64,000 bases of DNA from Venturia oleaginea (taxonomy: Eukaryota; Ascomycota; Dothideomycetes; Venturiales; Venturiaceae): contig JABMLP010000002.1 of assembly GCA_013176395.1 (NCBI GenBank), positions 2,108,001 through 2,172,000 on the forward strand, read 5' to 3'. A program made the translations under genes and the position numbers. The notes beneath the pieces are model-generated. The model saw only the letters and a program-made list of their open reading frames with translations, was not told the origin of the DNA and did not search any database. Of this stretch, positions 56,641 through 64,000 are shown piece by piece (position 1 is the stretch's first letter; every line of letters starts with the position of its first letter).

Positions 56641-56820
56641 TTAGTCGTCGTCGTCCTCGTCGTCCTCGTCGTCATCCTCGTCGTCGCTTCCCTCTTCATC
56701 CAGAAGACTAATCGAGCGACGGTGACGCCCTTTTCCAATCCCGCTTGATAATGCAATGCTCAAAACGCCAGCGCCGGTGTTATGCGGGGTTGGTGGGCTA
56801 TCTCGTTCATATGGGACGCC
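56641..56820 (-). other. Acidic-tail ORF downstream of RLI1 (possible alternative last exon)
   Basis: A minus-strand open frame of 59 codons without ATG, starting just after ctaaag. It reads [20 protein letters not shown], then GIGKGRHRRSISLLDEEG and a run of Asp/Glu to a TAA at 56643-56641. The acidic part is encoded by a GAC/GAG trinucleotide repeat. It is in frame with RLI1 exon 5 if the same donor (56902) is spliced to the AAG ending at 56821. Confidence 0.4.
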
Positions 56821-56822
56821 CT

Positions 56823-58929
56823 TTAGGAATCATTATCCTCCAAGAAGAACTAGTGATTGTCAGTTTTGGGGAAACAATCTGCGAAATAGGGGCAACACTT
56901 ACGTAGTTACCAGCAACCTTCTGTTCCTGGTCCATTTGGGAGTTCAACTTGTTAATACGCGGGCGGAAAGTGTTTGGATCTCTTCGGAAAGTGACATCCA
57001 AGTTCTTCAAGAATCGGTTACAACCGGTTACCAGCGATTCGGGTGTGTTTGCCTTTGCAAGGCGAGCGGGTTGACCGTCAAAGACAATGACACGATCAGC
57101 GAGGTAGGTAGCCATCATGAAATCGTGCTCCACAACGAACGCGGTCTTCTTCGAGTGCATAATGAATCGCTTGATGACGCGGGCGGCTATGATACGCTGT
57201 TCTGAATCCAGGTATGCCGAGGGCTCATCAATAACGTAGATATCAGCCGGGGTGCCGAGAGCGAGGACGATTGCAACTCGTTGCAATTCACCACCGGATA
57301 AGTTCTGCACTTCTTGATCGATGAAATCGTCCATGCGGAGTGGACGGTATACATCGGTCTGGAATTGTGGGCTCAAGAAAGCCATCTTGATCTTCTTGAA
57401 AAAGAGCTGGCGAACCGTTCCGGTGAACTTGGGCTGAATCTTTTGAGGCTTCATGGAAATATTCATGGCAGGCATCTTCCTGGTCCCGTCCGGCTTCTGA
57501 GCACCGGCAAGCATACGGCAGAAAGTCGTCTTTCCGGTTCCGTTCTCACCCATCATGACGATGATTTCAGAGTTTGTAAATCCTCCTGGTTCTACGTCGA
57601 GATGGAAGTCGCCCAGAGTGGCGCTCATTTTGGGGTATCCGAATTCTCGTGATTTGTCGACGAGGAACTCATCGCCTGTTTCGGCGATTCGGAAAGTCAA
57701 AGCCTCTTCTCGGAACCGCAAGTTCTCGGTTGGGACGTTTCCATCGAGGAAGATGTTGATACCTTCACGGACCGAGGCTGGAAGTGTGACAACACCATAC
57801 ACTGCTGGCTTTCCGTAGAGAACGCAGATGTAATCCGAGAGATAGTCCAGGATAGACAGATCGTGCTCGACGACGATGACAAAGTCGTCCGGACGGAGAA
57901 GTCCACGGATGATCTTACCAGCATTCAAACGCTGCTTGACATCCAAGAAGGATGAGGGCTCGTCGAACATGTATACGTCAGCCTGTTGAACGCAGACCAT
58001 ACCAATAGCGAATCGCTGCAGCTCTCCACCAGACAGGAGCTTCACATCACGATCAAAGACCTGCTTTAATTCCAAGACGTCGATGATCTCGTCGAGGTTC
58101 TCCATTTGTGCCTTTGCCTTGATAAGGCCTCCCACGGTTGTTTCTGGACCCTTGATGGCTCTTGGAATTTGATCAACATATTGAGGCTTGACGACGGCTT
58201 TTAGGTTGTCCTCGAGGACTTTTGTGAAATAATCTACACGACATCAGCGCTTGAATTTGCCTAAAAATGTGCTGGATGCACCTACTCTGCAATTCCGAGC
58301 CACGGAAGTATTTCAAAATCTCCTGCCAGTCTGGTGGGTTGTCATATCGTCCAAGATTGGGCTTCAGCTTGCCGCTCAAGATCTTCAGTGCCGTACTCTT
58401 GCCGATACCATTGGTTCCAACGAGTCCAAGCACCTGTCCAGGCCTCGGCATGGGCAGCCTGTGTAGTTTGAAACTGTTGGCCGAGTATCGGTGGGTGACC
58501 TGAGTCTCGAGGTTGGTGGGCAAATTGATAATGTTGATGGCGTCGAAAGGGCATTTCTTTGGGCAGATACCGCAACCAATGCAGAGGCCTTCAGAGATGA
58601 AGGCGATCCGAGCGTTTGAATCGACTTCGATACAGAGTTTTCCGGAGCGAACGACGGGACATGATTTCTTGCATTCTTGTCGGCATTTCTGTGGGATTGT
58701 TAGATTGTTAGATTAACTGGGAATTTGACTGTTCATGGTGGGGTGAATTGACCTTTGGCTTGCACTAGATATTGGAGAATCCAGTTAGTTTTGTCCTCTT
58801 CCTTCTATTCCTCGTCCAGCTGCCTACCTTGTCTGCGTTGACGATTGCGATTCTGGTTCCAGTGTTAGTGGGCAGCTCTTTCTTTCAATATTGAACAGCA
58901 GCGACATACCTCGTCAACTTGTCCGACAT
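56823..58929 (-). CDS. RLI1: ATP-binding cassette protein Rli1/ABCE1 (ribosome recycling factor)
   Basis: 605 residues in six exons: 58929-58910, 58852-58828, 58764-58753, 58688-58286, 58233-56903, 56849-56823 (sum 1818 nt). Exon 3 is only 12 nt (CKPK). The N-terminal Fe-S domain has the eight cysteines ([17 protein letters not shown] and [15 protein letters not shown]). Nucleotide-binding domain 1 has [28 protein letters not shown] and [13 protein letters not shown]; domain 2 has [28 protein letters not shown] and [13 protein letters not shown]. The end is [10 protein letters not shown]. Rli1 splits ribosomes after termination with eRF1/Pelota and is essential. Length agrees with the family (about 608). 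Confidence 0.96.
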
Positions 58930-60128
58930 GGCTGGTGCGAGGAACCTGGAGAGGATAAGTGTGAGGGAAGAGAGGGTTGCCTTTGACTGGCGACTGTGTC
59001 TTATATGTCTTGCGCCAAAGGATTTCGTTGTGTTGCGGTAATGGTTGCAGGATTCACTGCTGCCATTTTGTGCCCGCCAATGGCCGGTGCTCATTTCTCA
59101 GCCGACGCTAACGGAACACCTATTCTTGTTCCATCATTTTGATGATGAGACGGGACAGACGAACATTGAATGCTGTAGCTCAGCATGTGCCTTTGAATGC
59201 ATTTGGCTGTCCTTGCTATCCCATTTTCGACTGCCCTTGCTATCCCATTTTCGACTGCCTTGCTATCCCATTTTAGACTGCCCTTACTACCACATTCTTG
59301 AGTGCCAAATTATTTGCTAATACTACAAGATATGTAAATTGATAGTCTACGTGAAAACCTGTGTAGAGGTCGTTGAGTTGGCTTGTCCAGGAAGACAAGT
59401 ACTTTTTGTACAGTAACGTCGAGGGAAAGTAAAGGGATTGCCAGTCTGCTCCCAGAGGCTGAATCCCGTGATAGTCCTCTACTGGACTTGGCACTTGGCA
59501 CTTGGCACCTGGCCAGCCGCTCCGTGAGCCATTCATCACTAACAAAACTCCCCATTCAAGCAAACCTCCACCTTCACCACCACCCACCTAGAAATAGAAC
59601 AGACGTAGAAGGGGCTGAAGATTTTGCCCTTGATCATGGCCTGTAAGTCTGCCTGTCCTTTTTTCCCCGAAAGCAATAAATCTCCTTTCGCGGAGCCTGC
59701 AAATCCAGTTCGCCGCATCCATACTCCCGCTACTTCGAAGCGCATACTTTCCTAATACGGTTATCTTCTTGTTTACTCTCTTCTCCTGTATCTATACATC
59801 TAAGAGGCCTTTTGGGAGATCCTCCGACTGCCACAAGTCCATTGATGGTCGGCTTGCTTCTTCCATCACCACGAGCCCGATTCATCACTGGCACGCTCAT
59901 ACACCATCGGACATTTCCTAATACTACGTACTGTATCTTTCTCGATCGCTTCAGTCGCTTTATATTCAATTGCAGTCGCCTAATCTCCCGCAAGCCAACG
60001 CACTTTGCCTCAACACTGCCCGATCAAAATCCATCGAGCAATCGCTAACTTCATCAGCCGGGTCCATCCTGTTGCAGTCCCCGTCTATCGCGGGACCTCG
60101 CGATTCGACTTCGAACGGGCATTCGTCC
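58930..60128. other. Intergenic region between RLI1 and CHD1
   Basis: Divergent promoter region of about 1.2 kb. It holds a 24-bp tandem repeat (59211-59282) and a short ggcactt repeat near 59489-59505. ORFs here lack domains. An open frame upstream of the Chd1 start (from 59970) has no ATG. Confidence 0.4.
59211..59282. repeat. Three tandem copies of a 24-bp unit
   Basis: The unit is ccttgctatcccattttcga plus ctgc. The third copy is one base shorter and has one substitution. Confidence 0.85.
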
Positions 60129-63100
60129 ATGTCGCCTGTATTGCACAATATCGACCCTACCTCTCCACAACCTGATAGCGACGACCTTTCCGACGCACAA
60201 CCTCCCTCACCCGCTGAATCATCAACGTCCATCGAGAGCGACGCTGAGGCAGACGATCCCGATGTCGAGTCGCCAGATTCTGGCTCGGATGAAGACGCTG
60301 AAGGCTCCGAGGATGAAGACTTCGATATAACACTCACAAGCCGGTCTCGGCCGGTTGCTGCTCGGAGCGATCGCTCATCATCGTCTGTTGAGCCTTCGAG
60401 GAAGAGGAAGTTGAGTGTCGAGTACGAAGATGACATAAATAACAACCCGGAACTTTATGGGCTTCGACGAAGTGTAAGCATACTGGCCACATTTCCATTT
60501 GAAACATCGCTGATTTCCCTTGTAGCATCGCTCCAAGATGAATCGTCCATTGGTGAGTGGTCACGATTGTAGTTGGATCAATGGCCATCTCGGAACTAAT
60601 CCGACTCATAGATCGATAGCACCGACGAAGACGAAGACTCCAGCTCAGACGTTGTCCAGCCCTCGCGGAGACGGCGAAGGCAAGCCGCGACCTCAAAATG
60701 TACGGACTAAGCATCGTTCTCACTTTCAGTTCGAGAATCTAATGTCCCAACAGCATCCAAAGCCCCTACTCCAGTCGTATCATTACCAGCCTCGGGCTCC
60801 GACTCTGACGAGGTCTATGTCAGCAGCCGCCGGCAAATGCTCACCAAGAAACAGCGCCAGAGACAGCATCAAGTTGCCAGTGGTCTCATCCCTCCTTCAC
60901 AAGCCGAAGTACGTTTCTCGTCTCGGTCTCGACGAGGCGTCACAAATTACAATGAGGATGAGGAGGATCCATTCGTAGAAGATGACGAGGACATGATGGA
61001 CCAAGGTGACTGGGTGGAGGAGGACAATTCCCCTGCCGTTGATACAGTCCTCGACCACCGGTTACCAGAGTCCATCACATTCGACAAGGATGGTCTTAAT
61101 AAGAAGGATTTCGAGTACCTCATCAAGTGGATGGACAAGGCACATTGGCATGCAACTTGGGAGAATTGGGACTCTCTCAAGAACTTGTCCAAAGGCACTC
61201 GGAAAATCGACAACTATTTCAAGAAGAAAGTACTCGAGCACATCTTTTACGAGACAGCTGGGCCCGACACCCCACTAGAGGACAAGGAGAAATTCCTCAT
61301 CGAGCGCGAGGTCGCCGCGGAACAATTGGAGGAGTACAAGAAAGTCGAGCGCATCATCGGCGAGCGATATAACGGCGAAGAGACAGAGTATTACGTCAAA
61401 TGGAAGATGCTACAGTATGACGCCTGTACGTGGGAATTAGAGTCGCTCATGGCTGGACAGAGCCAAGAAGAGGTCGATGCCTTTCAAGAACAGATTGACG
61501 AGTACCTAAATCGCACTCAAAACCTCCCTCAGTCGACCAAGCTGGTTGGTGGCAGAGGAGCCTACCGTGCGTTCAAGGAACAGCCATCGTATATCAAGCA
61601 TGGCACGCTTCGAGAATTCCAGGTCAAGGGTGTGAATTTCCTCTGCAACAAGTGGTGCAACCAACAGAACGTCGTGCTGGCTGACGAGATGGGCCTCGGA
61701 AAGACTGTCCAAACATGCGCTTTCCTCAACTGGCTACGACACGAGAAGGGTCAACAAGGCCCTTTCTTGGTTGTCGTGCCTCTCTCCACCATGCCTGCGT
61801 GGGCAGACACCTTTAACAATTGGACCCCTGATATCAACTATGTGATCTACAATGGCAACACTCAGTCTCGAGAGATCATCAAGGAGTATGAACTGCTTGT
61901 CGATGGAAATCCTCGCAAGACAAGGTTCCATGTTCTTCTCACCACATACGAGTACATCCTCATGGATGCCACTTTCTTGAACACCATCAAGTGGCAGTTC
62001 CTCGCCGTGGACGAGGCACATCGCTTGAAGAACCGAGATTCTCAACTATACGAAGCGCTCGCTGCAATGAATGTTGGCGGCCGACTTCTGATCACTGGAA
62101 CCCCAATGCAGAACAGCCTCGAAGAGCTTAGAGCTCTTATGGATTTCTTGATGCCTGGAAAGGTTGACATTGTTAACGATATCGATCTTGCGTCGGCTAC
62201 TGCCCAGGAACAGCTGGCCAAGTTCACGGCGGCTATCCGTCCGTACATGCTGCGGAGGACGAAGCAGTTGGTTGAAAAAGATTTGCCGCCTAAGACCGAA
62301 AAGATTATGCGTGTCGAGCTGTCCGATATCCAGCTCAAGTATTACAAAGATATCTTGACGCGGAATTATGCCGAACTAAATCGCGGGAACAAGCAACAGA
62401 AGCACTCTCTCCTCAACATTATGATGGAGTTGAAGAAAGCCAGCAATCATCCATTCATGTTTCCCAACGCCGAAGAGCGTCTCTTGGCGGGCGACGAACG
62501 CAAAGAAAATGTTCTTCGCCTGCTCGTTTCCAGCAGTGGCAAGATGATGCTTCTAGAGAAGCTGCTTGACAAGTTGAAGAGGGACGGCCACCGAGTCCTC
62601 GTCTTCAGCCAAATGGTCATGATGCTGAACATTATGAGTGACTATCTTAAAATGCGAGGATACAAGTTCCAGCGTCTCGACGGTACTATGCCGTCAACTG
62701 CCAGACGACAGGCCATTGATCACTACAACGCTCCCGGCAGTGATGACTTCTGTTTCATCCTGTCGACTCGTGCTGGTGGACTCGGCATCAATCTAATGAC
62801 GGCCGACACTGTCATATTATTCGATTCAGATTGGAATCCACAGGCCGATCTCCAGGCCATGGCGCGTGCTCACCGCATTGGTCAGGTCAAGCCGGTCACT
62901 GTTTACCGACTTGTTTCCAAAGACACCGTGGAAGAGGAGATTCTTGAAAGGGCACGAAACAAGCTCATGCTGGAGTTTCTGACTATTCAACGTGGTGTCA
63001 CGGAGAATGAGTTAAAAGAGCTTGCCGAGAAGGGTATCAGTCTGGCCGAGCCCACCTCCGCGGACGAGATCAACCGGATTCTCAAGCGAAGAGGTCAGAA

Positions 63101-64000
63101 GATGTTCGAGCAGACTACGAACCAGGAGAAGCTGGAACAGCTTGACATCGATGCCATGCTCGAAAATGCCGAGATGCACGTCACCGAACAACCAGAAGGA
63201 ATCACTGCCGATGGAGGTGAAGAGTTCCTCAAGTCGTTTGAGTACACTGACGTCAAAGTTGGCGAGCTCGAGTGGGACGACATCATACCCAAGGAACAGC
63301 TTGAAGCTATCCGCATCGAAGAAGAGGAACGAAGAAATGCTGAACTTGCCAAAACATTAGCAGAAACAAGTGGCCCTCGCCAACGTCGCAAGCCCAGCAG
63401 TATGGAGGAACGGGAGCAGCGCGCTGCTAAGAAGCGAGCCCGAGACGCCACAAAAGATATCGCTGTCGAAGTTGAGTCTGAAGAAGACGAGAAGGATCCA
63501 AAACGTGCTCTGAACGAGTCCGAGATACGAAGACTGTTGAAGGCATATCAACAATGGGGATCCTGGTCGGAGATGAAAGACAAGATCAGGCACTCTGCCC
63601 GCCTCATGAAGCGTGATGAGGAGGTCTTACGTCAAGTCCTCGATGAGGTTATCGCTGAGAGCAATGCGGCCCTCGAAGCGGACAAACAAAGGATTGCCGA
63701 GCTGGAGAAACAGGCCAACAAGACTTTGACCAAAAAGGACAGGAAGGAAGTCGTCTTCAACTTCCATGGTGTGAAGCGCAACAACGCGACGACTATGGTG
63801 GAGCGTCCTGATGAGATGAGGCTCATCCGGGAGACTGTGGCCGAATACGCAGCAAAAGCCGATACGAAGAACTTCCGTGTGACTGGACAAGTCAAGCCTG
63901 CTCTCGACTTCACTTGTGATTGGGGCGCTCGCGAGGACGGCATGCTCATTGTTGGCATAGCTAAGCACGGCTGGGGAGCTTGGTCAGATATTCGAGATGA
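60129..64000 (+). CDS. CHD1: Chromodomain-helicase-DNA-binding protein Chd1 (5' part, runs off the window)
   Basis: ATG 60129 (MSPVLHNIDPTSPQPDSDDL). Exons 60129-60473, 60526-60552 (27 nt), 60612-60699, and 60754 to the window edge. Ser/Asp-rich N-terminus, two chromodomains (FEYLIKWMDKAHWHATWENW and ETEYYVKWKMLQYDACTWEL), then the Snf2 ATPase: ADEMGLGKTVQT (Walker A), VDEAHRLKNRDSQLYEAL (DEAH box), LITGTPMQNSLEEL, LRRTKQLVEKDLPPKTEKIM, VLVFSQMVMMLNIM and ARAHRIGQVKPVTVYRL. The C-terminal DNA-binding part begins at KRALNESEIRRLLKAYQQWG and is cut at 64000. Chd1 spaces nucleosomes on transcribed genes. The third intron was placed at 60700-60753 (54 nt, with a ctaat branch point) rather than at a 30-nt alternative. 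Confidence 0.95.

Noticed and set aside
59211..59282. Three 24-bp repeats as a CRISPR-like array
   Set aside because: The units are directly adjacent with no spacers; it is an ordinary minisatellite.
60700..60729. 30-nt intron in CHD1
   Set aside because: Too short for a fungal intron. The later acceptor at 60751-60753 keeps the same frame and has a good ctaat branch point.

Overview
The window is nuclear DNA from a filamentous ascomycete (Pezizomycotina). The evidence is short introns of about 49-60 nt with GT..YAG ends and CTAAY/CTGAC-like branch points, clearly recognisable fungal proteins (Ime2-type kinase, Trs65, Hir1, Tim44, Rli1, Prp40, Chd1), and fungal Fot1/pogo-type DNA transposons. 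I cannot fix the genus from the sequence; a leotiomycete-like relative is only a guess.

Layout. 0-6 kb holds the end of an unidentified gene, an aldo/keto reductase, a decayed F-box gene and a cytochrome P450. 6.4-8.2 kb is a nearly intact pogo/Fot1-like transposon with 42-bp terminal inverted repeats and TA target duplications. 8.2-15 kb is gene-poor. It has simple repeats, a pair of 34-bp inverted LTR-like sequences, two strong hairpins and retroelement-like relics, but also two small secreted cysteine-containing protein genes at 12.8 and 14.5 kb. 15.7-18.3 kb is a divergent mitochondrial pair (uS11m and Tim44). 18.9-22.4 kb holds three copies or fragments of one nucleotidyltransferase-like (NMNAT-fold) family, all broken; a fourth damaged copy lies at 32.8-33.8 kb. 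22.9-23.8 kb encodes a single-pass membrane protein. 26.2-32.0 kb is a divergent pair, Cwf19-like (RNA lariat/splicing) and Hir1 (histone chaperone). A glutathione S-transferase follows at 34.1 kb. 35.3-38.1 kb is a second repeat island with relics and a 1.1-kb non-autonomous relative of the pogo element, whose intact ORF joins the DNA-binding domains to the zinc knuckle and lacks the catalytic core.

From 38.7 kb to the right end the window is mostly conserved genes: a small multi-pass membrane protein, a probable mitochondrial membrane protein, an Ime2-like kinase with about 3.2 kb of empty DNA upstream, Prp40 and Trs65 (divergent), an Mpv17/PMP22 protein, Rli1/ABCE1 with a 12-nt micro-exon, and the first 3.9 kb of Chd1, which runs off the end.

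Housekeeping genes (splicing, chromatin, mitochondria, trafficking, ribosome recycling) tend to sit in divergent pairs about 190-250 bp apart. The islands at 6-15, 18.9-22.4 and 32.8-38.1 kb carry transposons, decayed families and effector-like genes. I see no polyketide synthase or NRPS gene, so the P450, AKR and GST do not form a recognisable metabolite cluster. Splice sites were inferred by eye; for multi-exon models the summed exon lengths were checked to be divisible by three.
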